Shown: positions 24,151 to 33,632 of the stretch, in pieces | Layout: every line of letters begins with the position of its first letter | How positions within the stretch are numbered: position 1 is the first letter of the stretch | Translations under genes and position numbers: made by a program | Notes under the pieces: generated by a model | The model's input: the letters and a program-made list of their open reading frames with translations, nothing else | What the model was told of the DNA's origin: nothing | Databases searched by the model: none | NCBI GenBank assembly: GCA_033721235.1 | Contig: JAWWAY010000002.1 | Location: forward strand, 1-64,000 | DNA length: 64,000 nt | From: UBA5078 sp033721235 | GTDB taxonomy: Bacteria > Pseudomonadota > Gammaproteobacteria > Pseudomonadales > Pseudohongiellaceae | Direction: 5' to 3'

Positions 24151-25530
24151 ATGAAATTCCGTTTAAAACTGCTAGCCGCCGCTTTCGCGGCTGGCATCAG
24201 CTTAAACACATCTGCACAAACCCCCGGAGAGCTTGCCACTACCGTTGACGATCGTTTTACCATGGCAGTGGTGGGCGACATTATTATCGCCTACCCTCTC
24301 GATCAAATGATGAGTACACCCGGCTTTGCCGAGGTAGTGGAATTCATTCAAAGCGCCGATGTGGCCACCGGCAATATGGAAGGCAATATAATCGACGGCC
24401 GCTCTTTTAAAGGCTCAAGACCGGGTGGGTTCGGGGCCGAACCACAGGCCGCAGAATGGCTGAAAGAAATGGGCTTCGACATCCTCGCGCGTGCCAATAA
24501 TCACGCCAATGATTTCGGGCCTGAGGGGCTAGTCGAAACCAGTAAACACTTGGACCGAGTCGGCATTCAACATGCAGGCTACGGCGATACCTATTGGGCT
24601 GCGCGCTCTGCCCGCTACTATAGTTCCGCCAAGGGACGTGTCGGCATGGTGTCGGCATCAGACCACCAACCTCAAGCGGCTCCTATGAGTGGTGAATGGC
24701 CAGGCACTGGCGGGCTAGGCCCGCTTCGCGTTAGCCGTAAATTCATGATTCCTGAGGACGCATGGGACTCTGTTCAAACCTTACGCGATCTATTTCCCAG
24801 CGGCACCTTTTGGTATTCTCGCGGCGCCAATACCGATGATCACATTACCTTTTTACGGGAGCAGTTTCACAAGGCAGCACCGGGTGTCACAGAGCCCTCA
24901 TTCTCCTTCGAAGCGAATGAACGCGATGTTACAGACATCATGACGGCCATTAGCCAAGGCAAGATGCAGTCTGATCTCATCACCTTCGCTATTCACGCTC
25001 ACCACTTCCGCGATACTCGCGGTGGTTATCGCGGCGAAGGCATTCCTGAAGGGGAGCATAGAGACACCAACCCCAGCATCGCTGATTACTTACCAGTAGT
25101 CTCCAAGAAGGCTATTGATAATGGCGCCGATATTATTCAAGGCACTGGCGTTCACGCGCTAAGAGGCATTGAAATCTACGAAGGCCGGCCGATCTACTAT
25201 GGCCTAGGCGAATTCATGCGCCAGATGGATGTCATCGGCTTAGCCGGCCGCAATGCAGTCAGTCGAGATTTGGGCCCCGAGGGTTTTGAGTTTCCGGTCA
25301 AATATGAAAGCATCATCGCCATCAACGAGTTTCGCAACCAAGAGCTCTACGAAGTTCGCTTACACCCGATCGAGCTCAACTATGAGACCGAAAAACTGTC
25401 TCGACGCGGCATTCCTCTCATAGCAAACAGAGAAACCTCTCAACGCATTCTAAAGCGGCTGCAGGAGCTCTCAGAGCCCCTTGGAACCACTATCGAGATA
25501 GACGGCAATATCGGTATTATTCGCCCCTAA
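24151..25530 (+). CDS. CapA-family metallophosphatase-like exported protein
   Basis: The 459-residue protein has a signal peptide (LLAAAFAAGISLNTSAQ) and a CapA/PGA-synthesis fold: VVGDIIIAYPL near residue 40, SADVATGNMEGNI, ILARANNHANDFG, SADIIQGTGVHALRG-type (here GADIIQGTGVHALRG) and IYYGLGEF. Family members with D-x-x, N-H and H-x-x residues have a calcineurin-like metal centre and are tied to poly-gamma-glutamate or other exopolymer synthesis. No other capsule genes are nearby, so the substrate is unknown. GAAGGAAAGAGAG lies before the ATG. Confidence 0.8.
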   Translation: MKFRLKLLAAAFAAGISLNTSAQTPGELATTVDDRFTMAVVGDIIIAYPLDQMMSTPGFAEVVEFIQSADVATGNMEGNIIDGRSFKGSRPGGFGAEPQAAEWLKEMGFDILARANNHANDFGPEGLVETSKHLDRVGIQHAGYGDTYWAARSARYYSSAKGRVGMVSASDHQPQAAPMSGEWPGTGGLGPLRVSRKFMIPEDAWDSVQTLRDLFPSGTFWYSRGANTDDHITFLREQFHKAAPGVTEPSFSFEANERDVTDIMTAISQGKMQSDLITFAIHAHHFRDTRGGYRGEGIPEGEHRDTNPSIADYLPVVSKKAIDNGADIIQGTGVHALRGIEIYEGRPIYYGLGEFMRQMDVIGLAGRNAVSRDLGPEGFEFPVKYESIIAINEFRNQELYEVRLHPIELNYETEKLSRRGIPLIANRETSQRILKRLQELSEPLGTTIEIDGNIGIIRP

Positions 25531-25540
25531 ACGAAGGCAC

Positions 25541-25578
25541 AGAGCTAGGTAGAGCGTTTATTCGCGCTGCTTAGCTCT
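25541..25578. terminator. Terminator-like hairpin between capA-like gene and speA
   Basis: AGAGCTA (25541-25547) pairs with TAGCTCT (25572-25578), with inner AGCG/CGCT pairing, overlapping the speA stop codon. It lacks a strong U-tract, so function as a convergent-gene terminator is tentative. Confidence 0.45.
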
Positions 25579-27538
25579 TGCTTTGCGGAACATCACAATA
25601 AGTACTATTTTCCAGCTGCTTATTGTAATTGTTTAGAATTCGCATACCTTCAGCGGGTTTCACCACCCCAGCCTCTATCTTCTGTTTAATCATTTCGGTC
25701 ATGCGCCTATCGAGATCGCTAGGAAAGTATTGCACCGAGCTGAGCATGTCTTTAATGCTCACGCCTTTAATGATCTCTTCTATCCAAAAATTACCAGGCT
25801 CATCAGCGCTGGCGTAGACGTGAACCTCCCCTACTCGTCCTAGCAGATTATGAGCATCACCCAAGATCTCTTGGTAGGCTCCCACCAAAAACACACCCAG
25901 GTAATAGGCTTCATTGTGACGGTAGTCGTGCAATGGCAAACTAGAAGAGCTAGCCAAAGACGAAACATACTGATCTATCTTGCCGTCCGAATCGCAGGTT
26001 AAGTCGACCAGCTGTCCACGGCGCTTTGGCTCCTCATCGAGCCGGTTGAGAGGCATCACCGGAAAGACTTGCCCAATGGACCAGTGATCCAAAATTGACT
26101 GGAAGATGGAGAAATCACAAAGCACCATATCGGTTAATTGGGACTCCAGTTCCAACTGCTCGCTCGGCGTGGGTTGAATATCCAAATCGATAAACTTCTC
26201 TAAGGCCTCGCGCGCAATATTCCAGTACAGGCTCTCTACTTGGGCCAGAGATGTGATATCAATATAGCCCATCCGCGACAACTGCTCTGCCTCGGCCCGC
26301 GCATCTTGCGCGCTGTGAATCACCTCGGTGACCGCGCCGCGCGCGCGAACGCTCTTAATACGCTTAAAACATTCTCGCATTCTTAACACGACGGGCACAT
26401 CGGTCTCGCCCTGCTCCATACTGGGCGGCGAGTCGGGGCGATGCACACCAATGACCGGTACAACAAGCATGGAGTGGTGCGCCGTTAAAGCCCGGCCGCT
26501 CTCGGACAAAATAGTCGGCAGCGCGACCTCTCTTTGTTCACAGACCTCTTTAATCGTGCTAACCACGACATTCGCATATTCTTGCAGTCCATAGTTTATA
26601 GAAGAGTCGACATCCTCATACTCCCCACCATAACTGCCACCGTAATTAACGCCGAGCCCGCCACCCACATCAAGAAACTCGAGTTCGATGCCACGCTTAG
26701 TCAGATCGGCATAATATTGACTAATCTCCCGTACTGCCGAGCGCAATACTTGGGTATCCGAAATCTGACTACCAAGATGGAAGTGTAAGAGCTTAAGACA
26801 GTGACTGGCGCCGCGCTTTTCTAGCTCATAAACAAGCTTCATGAGCTCGGGAATAGTGAGGCCGAACTTGGAGTTATCCCCGCCAGACTCATACCAGCGT
26901 CCCGAACCACGGGTAGAGAGCTTCACCCTTACGCCCATTTTGGGCGCCTGCTCCGCGCTTAATTCTCGCGCATCCGCTAGGGCCATCAATTGCTCAAATT
27001 CTGTATATTTTTCGATGACCGGCAGCACTTGCTGCCCCAAATGCTGAGCGTTCAACATGAGCGTGAGCATTGTGTGATCCTTGACGCCATTACACAGCAA
27101 CAGAATATCATCGCTCACCAAGGCCAGAGTAGCCATTAACTCTGCACGCGACCCACACTCTAGGCCAATTTTAAACTCCTTCCCGGCATCCATGACCTCG
27201 TTCACTACTTCGTGAAGCTGATTCACCTTGATGGGAAAGATGCTACGATACTCTCCCTCGTAGCCAGCCTCTTCTATGGCCTCTTTAAAGGTTAAGTTAA
27301 GCCTTCTAACTCTCGCGGCAATAATATCTTGAAAGCGAATGATCAGAGGCATAGTACAACCGTCTGCAACCGCTGCATCCACTACCTCGGTTATATCGAT
27401 TTCCAATTCGCTATCGGCAACGGGACGAACGCAAGCATGGCCCAGCTCATTGATTCCGAAATAGCCTGCCCCCCACGTCTTAACGGCGTAAAGATCCTGC
27501 GCGTCTAAGGTACTCCATATTTTAGTGTCGTCACTCAT
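25571..27538 (-). CDS. speA: Biosynthetic arginine decarboxylase
   Basis: SpeA is a PLP enzyme that converts arginine to agmatine for putrescine synthesis. The 655-residue length is typical of the biosynthetic form. Visible motifs are YRSIFPIKVNQ (with the PLP lysine), GLECGSRAEL, HFHLGSQI, FLDVGGGLGVNYGGSYGG (key part DVGGGLGVNYGG) and 'LHDYRHNEAYYLG'. The start at 27538 (MSDDTKIW) is preferred to the GTG at 27550. It lies 53 bp after speB on the same strand, so the two enzymes form a polyamine pair. Confidence 0.94.
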   Translation of the reverse strand: MSDDTKIWSTLDAQDLYAVKTWGAGYFGINELGHACVRPVADSELEIDITEVVDAAVADGCTMPLIIRFQDIIAARVRRLNLTFKEAIEEAGYEGEYRSIFPIKVNQLHEVVNEVMDAGKEFKIGLECGSRAELMATLALVSDDILLLCNGVKDHTMLTLMLNAQHLGQQVLPVIEKYTEFEQLMALADARELSAEQAPKMGVRVKLSTRGSGRWYESGGDNSKFGLTIPELMKLVYELEKRGASHCLKLLHFHLGSQISDTQVLRSAVREISQYYADLTKRGIELEFLDVGGGLGVNYGGSYGGEYEDVDSSINYGLQEYANVVVSTIKEVCEQREVALPTILSESGRALTAHHSMLVVPVIGVHRPDSPPSMEQGETDVPVVLRMRECFKRIKSVRARGAVTEVIHSAQDARAEAEQLSRMGYIDITSLAQVESLYWNIAREALEKFIDLDIQPTPSEQLELESQLTDMVLCDFSIFQSILDHWSIGQVFPVMPLNRLDEEPKRRGQLVDLTCDSDGKIDQYVSSLASSSSLPLHDYRHNEAYYLGVFLVGAYQEILGDAHNLLGRVGEVHVYASADEPGNFWIEEIIKGVSIKDMLSSVQYFPSDLDRRMTEMIKQKIEAGVVKPAEGMRILNNYNKQLENSTYCDVPQSKS

Positions 27539-27590
27539 TATCCCAGTCACCTTATTATTCTTTACCTATAAGCCTATAAAAGATCGCTAT

Positions 27591-28517
27591 CTATGTGCGC
27601 GTTTCACCATAGAGACACAGTAATTCAATTGCGATCTGCGCCGCCGCCAATGCAGTGATCTCCGCGTGATCATAGGCAGGCGCTACCTCTACAACGTCCA
27701 TGCCCACTAGATTAATACCGACTAAACCACGAATAATCTCCAGGGCCTGTTGAGAGCTTAAGCCTCCGGGAACAGGGGTACCCGTACCCGGCGCGAAGGC
27801 TGGGTCCAGACAGTCAATATCGAAAGTGAGATAACACGGCTTATTGCCTACTCTGTTCTTAATGCTTTCAACGACGCCTGCACTGCCCATGGCGCTCACA
27901 TCACTAGCGCTAAGAATTTTATAGCCTAGCGGCTCATCATTCGTGGTACGTATGCCAATTTGAATGGAACTCTCTGGCTCTACGATGCCTTCCTTAGCCG
28001 CTTTATAAAACATAGTGCCATGATTAATTCCATCGCCTGAGGAGGGCCAGGTGTCCGTATGGGCATCGAAGTGAATTAGGCTAATGGGCCCGTGAACCTT
28101 CGCATGAGCGCAGAGACTTGGATAGGAGATAAAATGGTCGCCGCCCAAAAGCAGGGAAGCCGCGCCGGAATCCAAAATAGCCGCCACATGCTCTTGGATA
28201 TGCTTAACACCAAGAAGCGAACCCTCACAGTCACCCCAGTCAACGATTGCCATCTGCGCAACCGGGTCATGCTTCCAGGGCCAAGGACGCTCCCAAGCCA
28301 GAGAGAGTGAAGCATTACGAATGGCGCGCGGCCCTAGGCGCGCTCCAGAGCGATTGGTGGTAGCAATATCCAAAGGAACGCCACTCACCACAACATCCAC
28401 ATCATTCAGATCGCGCGAGTACGGAATTCTGAAGAAACTGGCGGCGCCGCCAAAACTGTGCGAACCGACCATTCCGGTTTTTTTCTTGCCTGTAAAAGCA
28501 TTATCCCAATTGCTCAT
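27591..28517 (-). CDS. speB: Agmatinase
   Basis: SpeB hydrolyses agmatine to putrescine and urea with a binuclear manganese site. Motifs seen are LLGGDHFISYP, HFDAHTDTW and TFDIDCLDPAFAPGTGTPVPGG (key part DIDCLDPAFAPGTG). The 308-residue length is normal. The third residue of the first motif is Phe rather than the usual Ser. The ATG at 28517 follows GAGGGGCGAA. speB precedes speA on the minus strand. The pair would make putrescine from arginine. Confidence 0.94.
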   Translation of the reverse strand: MSNWDNAFTGKKKTGMVGSHSFGGAASFFRIPYSRDLNDVDVVVSGVPLDIATTNRSGARLGPRAIRNASLSLAWERPWPWKHDPVAQMAIVDWGDCEGSLLGVKHIQEHVAAILDSGAASLLLGGDHFISYPSLCAHAKVHGPISLIHFDAHTDTWPSSGDGINHGTMFYKAAKEGIVEPESSIQIGIRTTNDEPLGYKILSASDVSAMGSAGVVESIKNRVGNKPCYLTFDIDCLDPAFAPGTGTPVPGGLSSQQALEIIRGLVGINLVGMDVVEVAPAYDHAEITALAAAQIAIELLCLYGETRT

Positions 28518-28573
28518 TTCGCCCCTCAAATATATTTATGCAGAGACTTCTAGGCTTTACAGCAATAACTGCC

Positions 28574-29140
28574 TTATGCGTCCTGCTTAACTTTTGCTAA
28601 GAATTCGGTGCTCATCAACAGTACCGCGACTTTTAGGTACTCGACTATCTCGCTATAGGCGGCCTCGCTCTCTTCCCCTTCCTCGGTATTAAAATCGTCA
28701 GAGATATTAGAGATATTCACCAGGTCTTTTAGTGCCTCTTCGGTCTCCGGCGAGAATTCCGTCAGACCCAACTGCCCACTAGCAGTGCCAAAGCCTACCA
28801 GAAAGCCCTGACACCAAGAGGCCAGACAGCGAACCCTTTGTATCAAGTCCAGCTCATCGTCGGGCAGAAATAAAGCGTAGTGAGAGTCACTTGCAAACAT
28901 ATCCCGCTCTATCGACTCATACATGGTTTGAATCGTTAAGCGGTTACGCTCAGAACATGCATCTACATTTAGATGCTTCATCACCAGCGTAATGACACTA
29001 TCAGGAGTAATCTTTAGACCAGTACATACGATACCGGACAGCAGGCCGTGAATTTCCGATGGTGATACTTCATAGCCAAACTCGAGCATTTGATTGCAAC
29101 AATCATCAAAGTCGAGAATATGATCTTCTTTCGGTTCCAA
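28574..29140 (-). CDS. YgfB/UPF0149-family protein
   Basis: The 188-residue acidic protein has the family pattern: SPSEIHGLLSGIVCTG at the N-terminus, a conserved FLPDDE, and CLASWCQGFLVGFG in the middle. Family members are related to YecA/YgfB; YgfB affects alpA expression in Pseudomonas, though molecular action elsewhere is unknown. The start is a TTG at 29140 with AGGA nine nt upstream. It is followed by speB, 57 bp away, on the same strand. Confidence 0.85.
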   Translation of the reverse strand: MEPKEDHILDFDDCCNQMLEFGYEVSPSEIHGLLSGIVCTGLKITPDSVITLVMKHLNVDACSERNRLTIQTMYESIERDMFASDSHYALFLPDDELDLIQRVRCLASWCQGFLVGFGTASGQLGLTEFSPETEEALKDLVNISNISDDFNTEEGEESEAAYSEIVEYLKVAVLLMSTEFLAKVKQDA

Positions 29141-29206
29141 AATAACAAATCCTAGTCAAAATATTCATGTGGCCGGTCACAAAAAGCCGTGCCACTTCTT
29201 CACTAC

Positions 29207-30070
29207 CTACTTCTTGGTAGGCTTATTCCACGGCGTAGGCGCCGCTAACGCAATATGATCGGGGTGAATGACAATCTTGCCTTCTTTGAGTAGTTTACCA
29301 AGAGTCTTCTTATAGTTTCCTTTACTCACAGAGAATGTGGCGTAAATATCTTCCGGGCTGCTCTTATCGCACAGGGCAGACTTGCCATCATTATCCTTCA
29401 AGTGAGCCAGTATTTTCTCCGAGAGATCGTCCCGCACTGCCTGTCCCTGCAGCTGAAGACACAAATCGATACGACCATCCTCTCGCACCCGCTTGATAAA
29501 TCCGGGTACTTTTTGGCCAATGCGCAGGGCTTGGATCACTTCGCTCTTAAAGATCAAACCAAGATGGGTTTGATTAATAACCGCCTTATAGCCCATATCG
29601 GTCCGGCCACAGATAAGCAGCTTCACTGGCTCCATCTCTTCGAATTCAGAACCATCTTCGCTAAGCCAGTTATCCAGCTTGGAGCTAGCCGCAAGACGCC
29701 CACTAGGCTTATCCAAGAACACATACACCACATAGCTATTGCCTTCTCGCATGGGTACTCGCTGCTCATTAAAAGGCACGAGAAGGTCCTTAGGCAGCCC
29801 CCAATCGAGAAAAGCGCCAGAGTGGTTAACTTGAGCCACCTTAAGCGAGACGCACTGATCTCTTTGCGCCCGCGGCCTTTTAACCGTCGCTATCGGGCGA
29901 TCCTCTGAGTCGGTGTACAAAAACACCTCTACAGAATCGCCAATGCTGCTACCCGCTGGCACCTCGCGGCGTGGCAGTAGTACCTGCCCCAAAGGCCCGG
30001 CATCCAAGAAAACGCCGAAATCGACCTCTTTACAGATACTAAGGGTATTAAAAATGCCGATCTCGGCCAT
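29207..30070 (-). CDS. cvfB: CvfB-type S1 RNA-binding protein
   Basis: The 287-residue protein consists of successive S1-like OB domains and a C-terminal winged helix. It opens with MAEIGIFNTLSICKEVDFGV and later has VNHSGAFLDWGLPKDLLVP, and ends with FSVSKGNYKKTLGKLLKEGKI. This is the order in CvfB/YitL proteins, which bind RNA and affect virulence and haemolysin expression in Staphylococcus; role here is unknown. The ATG follows TTTTTTTGGAGTCACT, in which the ribosome-binding site directly abuts the terminator of the upstream TonB receptor gene. Confidence 0.88.
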   Translation of the reverse strand: MAEIGIFNTLSICKEVDFGVFLDAGPLGQVLLPRREVPAGSSIGDSVEVFLYTDSEDRPIATVKRPRAQRDQCVSLKVAQVNHSGAFLDWGLPKDLLVPFNEQRVPMREGNSYVVYVFLDKPSGRLAASSKLDNWLSEDGSEFEEMEPVKLLICGRTDMGYKAVINQTHLGLIFKSEVIQALRIGQKVPGFIKRVREDGRIDLCLQLQGQAVRDDLSEKILAHLKDNDGKSALCDKSSPEDIYATFSVSKGNYKKTLGKLLKEGKIVIHPDHIALAAPTPWNKPTKK

Positions 30071-30079
30071 AGTGACTCC

Positions 30080-30122
30080 AAAAAAATAAAATGCCCGCTG
30101 TCGTTTCCGGCAGCGGGCATTG
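30080..30122 (-). terminator. Intrinsic terminator after the TonB receptor gene
   Basis: AATGCCCGCTG (30090-30100) pairs with CAGCGGGCATT (30111-30121) with a 10-nt loop. On the minus strand it is followed by TTTTATTTTTTT. The U-tract merges into the GGAG ribosome-binding site of cvfB. Confidence 0.9.
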
Positions 30123-30173
30123 AATTGTGGCAGATTGTCGGGCTAAGCGTAAGAGCCGCCCTTAAAATATGCC

Positions 30174-32348
30174 CTAGAAGGTACCACGAATCTTAATGGC
30201 GTATTTAACACCGGTTACGCTGCAGGAGTCCTCGATTTCGTCGAGAGAGCCCGTAGCAATAGTGCCACCGACATAGCGAGAACGAATACGGCAGCGCTCT
30301 GTATTGAGGGTATTCATCGTTTCGAAACGATAAGTTAAGCCTCCGAAGCCAATCGTTTCAAACCACAGGCTCAGCTGATCACCTGCATCATAGTCTTCGA
30401 TCTTATTGATATCGTAGAGCTTATTATTGCCAGAAAAATTGTGATAAAAATTAAAACCATAGTTCATATTACGCGACGGAATATCGTGCCTAAAACCAAG
30501 ACTGAAGCGACCACGACCATTTTGGCGTAAACGACGATCTATGCCTAAGAACGGATCGGTCACTTTAGAGTCTTCCAAGCGCAGTCCCGATGTTACCAAC
30601 ATTTCGGGGTTACCCAAGAAACCCAAACGTAGGCTACCATCTAAAGCAAGACCATAGCGCTCACCATCGCCTATATTACCGTTAGCCGACGCGATAGTGG
30701 TAGCGGTAGATACGTCAATACGATCAATGACGTCTTCCAATTCATGGTAGAAGACTTGAGAGCTAAACACACCCTCATCATTAGGCAGGCGATACTCGAG
30801 GTTCATTTCGTAACGAATTGATTGCTCTTGGCGAAGGTCGGGGTTACCCGCAAGCGCATTCTGGTCATCGTCTCCACTTGCAGTGCTAGCCGTAAAATCG
30901 GCAAAGCTCAACTGGGCTACGTCCTTTTCAATGGAGGCTCTAAATTGAATACTAGGAGTAATATCAAATCGGTAATCGATTTTCGGCCTTATGAAATCGA
31001 AGTCACGCTTATTGCGAACATCGCCGGTCTGCTCAATGGTGGAGTTCTCAAACAACAGAGTACTCTCTAAAGACATGCGATCATTCAACTTCCAGTTATG
31101 GACAATAAACGTCTCGTAGCGCATCTCCTCTACACGCGCATCGGTATTTCCTACTGGCACCAGACCACCAAAGGCTGCGGACGGCGTCCCTGTCGCGCTG
31201 AGGATTCCTTGCTGAAGCTGCGCGTCAAGAATAGTCTGAGCGCGCTCGATACCAAACTCGATGTCCTGCGTGTCGGTCAACCCCATCGTGTAGCTCGAGC
31301 GAATGATGCGCTCTTGTTCGATTCGCTGGTTAGCAAGATATAGGTATTTCTCATTACCTGCCGGCAAAATATCGAAGGACTCTCGCGTACTATCACTGTC
31401 CGTCTCGTTGACAATAAACAAGGTCTTGAAGCGATTACCATTAGCAAAAGAATGCTCGTAGTCGCCGCCAATTTCCCAGTTATCGGAGGTCGCTGGAACA
31501 CGGTCATGCTCGTAAGACTTCACGCTCGGAGAAACGGTTAGATCCGTGATAATACGATCTGCTTTGTTCGGAGAATCCGAAATACCATAAAGCGCATTCA
31601 AGTTCACTCTGTCATTAGGCGTCAGGTCATAGCCAATATTAGCCGAAACCTGCATTGGCGCAGAATTGGTGTACTCCTTACGAACGACAGTATCGTTCGG
31701 GGAATAATCACCTAATATACTCGTCTCAAAACCGTTACGGTATTGATAGCGCGGTTCGCGCTCAGCAGCAAGAAGATAGTTCAATGCACCACGCTGACCT
31801 GTCAAAGAGATGGAACCACCTGGGTCAAGTGTATCCCCCTGATAGCGGTCCATATTCACCTCTGCGGCGATGCTAGAGCGTGACTCGGCCTCTAAGAGAA
31901 CGATATTAATCACTTGGCCACCGCCACGAACATCTAGGTCGCCTGAGGTGCCACGAATAATCTCAATATAGTCAACTTGATTCGCAGGAATACGACTAAG
32001 TTGGCTATTGCCTTCATTCTCCTTACCAGCAACGCGACGGCCATTAATAAGAATTTGATCACCACCGGCTCCTAAGCCGCGACGATTGGCTCCACCGGAA
32101 CTACCAGGACCACCCCCATTGCCGCCACGGGCCGTACTGATACCAGGAATGCGGTTTAGCATATCGTTTACAGAAAACGGCTCATATTGCTCGAAGAACG
32201 ACGCCGGGTAAGTCACTGTCGACTCATTTCCAGTAGCCTCTTGCGCGTCGGCAACGCTAGCTAGAAGCAAAGCTCCTGCGGCCAGTGTACTAATTGGCAG
32301 GCGCTGCCTAACCGCGCGAAGACTCGCGCTTAGTATTCGAAAACTCAT
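30174..32348 (-). CDS. TonB-dependent outer-membrane receptor
   Basis: The 724-residue protein has a signal peptide (ISTLAAGALLLASVADAQ), a plug domain (VTYPASFFEQYEPFSVNDML, then LINGRRVAGK and YIEIIRG-TSGDLDVRGGGQVINIV) and a 22-strand-type beta barrel ending in aromatic Phe (KIRGTF). TonB receptors import iron chelates, cobalamin, metals or oligosaccharides using energy from the inner membrane. A TonB box is not obvious. Gene orientation and its upstream direct repeat (137 bp from the start) match the PHM-like genes, so I suspect a copper- or substrate-linked receptor. It has its own terminator. Confidence 0.88.
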   Translation of the reverse strand: MSFRILSASLRAVRQRLPISTLAAGALLLASVADAQEATGNESTVTYPASFFEQYEPFSVNDMLNRIPGISTARGGNGGGPGSSGGANRRGLGAGGDQILINGRRVAGKENEGNSQLSRIPANQVDYIEIIRGTSGDLDVRGGGQVINIVLLEAESRSSIAAEVNMDRYQGDTLDPGGSISLTGQRGALNYLLAAEREPRYQYRNGFETSILGDYSPNDTVVRKEYTNSAPMQVSANIGYDLTPNDRVNLNALYGISDSPNKADRIITDLTVSPSVKSYEHDRVPATSDNWEIGGDYEHSFANGNRFKTLFIVNETDSDSTRESFDILPAGNEKYLYLANQRIEQERIIRSSYTMGLTDTQDIEFGIERAQTILDAQLQQGILSATGTPSAAFGGLVPVGNTDARVEEMRYETFIVHNWKLNDRMSLESTLLFENSTIEQTGDVRNKRDFDFIRPKIDYRFDITPSIQFRASIEKDVAQLSFADFTASTASGDDDQNALAGNPDLRQEQSIRYEMNLEYRLPNDEGVFSSQVFYHELEDVIDRIDVSTATTIASANGNIGDGERYGLALDGSLRLGFLGNPEMLVTSGLRLEDSKVTDPFLGIDRRLRQNGRGRFSLGFRHDIPSRNMNYGFNFYHNFSGNNKLYDINKIEDYDAGDQLSLWFETIGFGGLTYRFETMNTLNTERCRIRSRYVGGTIATGSLDEIEDSCSVTGVKYAIKIRGTF

Positions 32349-32484
32349 AGATATAACTCCAAAGCGCTAATAAAAGCGACGCGCCGGTACATTGCCGACG
32401 CGTATTAATTGATAATCACTTACGTTAAAGGATGGGGAGTATGCACAGATTTTTTCGTTTAAAAAACAATAGTCTGTAGCAAAT

Positions 32485-32500
32485 TTGTGACTATTTGTAA
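32485..32500 (-). promoter_or_regulatory. Direct-repeat operator candidate, copy 4
   Basis: TTACAAATAGTCACAA in gene orientation, 137 bp upstream of the TonB receptor gene. It is nearly identical to copy 1 (TTACAAAGAGTCACAA), although the two sites are 27 kb apart. Confidence 0.6.
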
Positions 32501-32512
32501 TGGCTATGGCAA

Positions 32513-33436
32513 CTATGGAGAAGGCAATATTTCTTGCTTCTGCTCATCCAAGCCCTCGATACCAATACGCACCACATCACCCGGCTTCAGGTAGACAGGA
32601 GGCTCCATACCATCCCCCACTCCGGCCGGTGTGCCGGTGAAAATAAGGTCGCCAGGGTGCAAGGTCATAAACTGACTTAAATGGCTCACAATCTGTTTCA
32701 CTCCGAAGACCATATCGGCAGTATTTCCTCTCTGACGCAGCTCGCCATTAACCTCGGACCAGATGGCCAAATTCTGCACATCCGCAATGCTATCGCGCGT
32801 CACAAGAAACGGTCCTACAGGCGCAAAGGTATCGGCGCTCTTACCTTTGACGAACTGCCCCCCTCTCTCACGCTGAAATGCCCGCTCGGAGACATCGTGC
32901 CCCACCGTGAAACCAGCAATGTAATCGAAGACTTCAGACTCCTCAATGTATTGAGCCTTCTTACCTATTACTACTACCAGCTCGGCCTCGTAGTCTAATT
33001 TTTCACCCCCACGCGGACGCACGATAGGATCAAATGGCCCCGAGAGGGCCGAGATAGCCTTCATAAAGATCAACGGCTCTGTGGGTAGTTCAACCTCCAT
33101 CTCGTCAGCATGGTTCACATAATTAAAGCCAACGGCGATGATCTTGCTAATACCGGTAAGCGGGACGCCTATGCGAGGATTGCCTGCAACCAGAGGCAAG
33201 TCTTCGCGTGGGATGGCCGCAATTCGCGCCAAACCCTCGTCCGACAGCATCTGTGGGCCTATATCCTCAATATGCCCAGACAGATCGAATATTTGCCCCT
33301 GCTCATCCACTAAACCCGGTTTCTCTTGTCCCAGTTCTCCATATCGAAGCAAACGCAATTCTGCGCTGTAGACACTTACTGCTGGTAATATCAGAGCAAT
33401 ACACAGAACCGCTCTAAGAGCTTTAAGTTTAGACAT
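32513..33436 (-). CDS. Exported fumarylacetoacetate hydrolase family protein
   Basis: The 307-residue protein carries the FAH fold: DYEAELVVVIGKKA (metal-binding acidic pair), GFTVGHDVSERAFQ, 'GKSADTFAPVGP' and LIFTGTPAGVG. Family members hydrolyse or decarboxylate acyl-pyruvate and related substrates and are cytoplasmic. This one has a clear Sec signal peptide (MSKLKALRAVLCIALILP followed by AVSVYSAE), which is unusual. The ATG at 33436 is preferred over a TTG at 33442. It lies in front of the TonB receptor, same strand, but the gap of about 160 bp with the direct repeat suggests separate control. Function is unknown. Confidence 0.8.
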   Translation of the reverse strand: MSKLKALRAVLCIALILPAVSVYSAELRLLRYGELGQEKPGLVDEQGQIFDLSGHIEDIGPQMLSDEGLARIAAIPREDLPLVAGNPRIGVPLTGISKIIAVGFNYVNHADEMEVELPTEPLIFMKAISALSGPFDPIVRPRGGEKLDYEAELVVVIGKKAQYIEESEVFDYIAGFTVGHDVSERAFQRERGGQFVKGKSADTFAPVGPFLVTRDSIADVQNLAIWSEVNGELRQRGNTADMVFGVKQIVSHLSQFMTLHPGDLIFTGTPAGVGDGMEPPVYLKPGDVVRIGIEGLDEQKQEILPSP

Positions 33437-33632
33437 AAGCAAACCTCATCTTTTTGTTATAACAACCGAAGCCGTTTAATCGCTCGGCAGTTTAGCCAAG
33501 ATCACCTAAAAAGTCTTTATATCCCATATTCGCGCAAATTGATTTAGCTTGGACATCTTGAGATCATAGCGCCCTATTTGACCTTATAATGTTGCGCACC
33601 CAAGAGCGACACCCATTCAATCGAGGCTCTCC

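Noticed and set aside
30174..32348. Specific siderophore receptor
   Set aside because: There are no siderophore genes nearby, and the sequence alone does not show the ligand.
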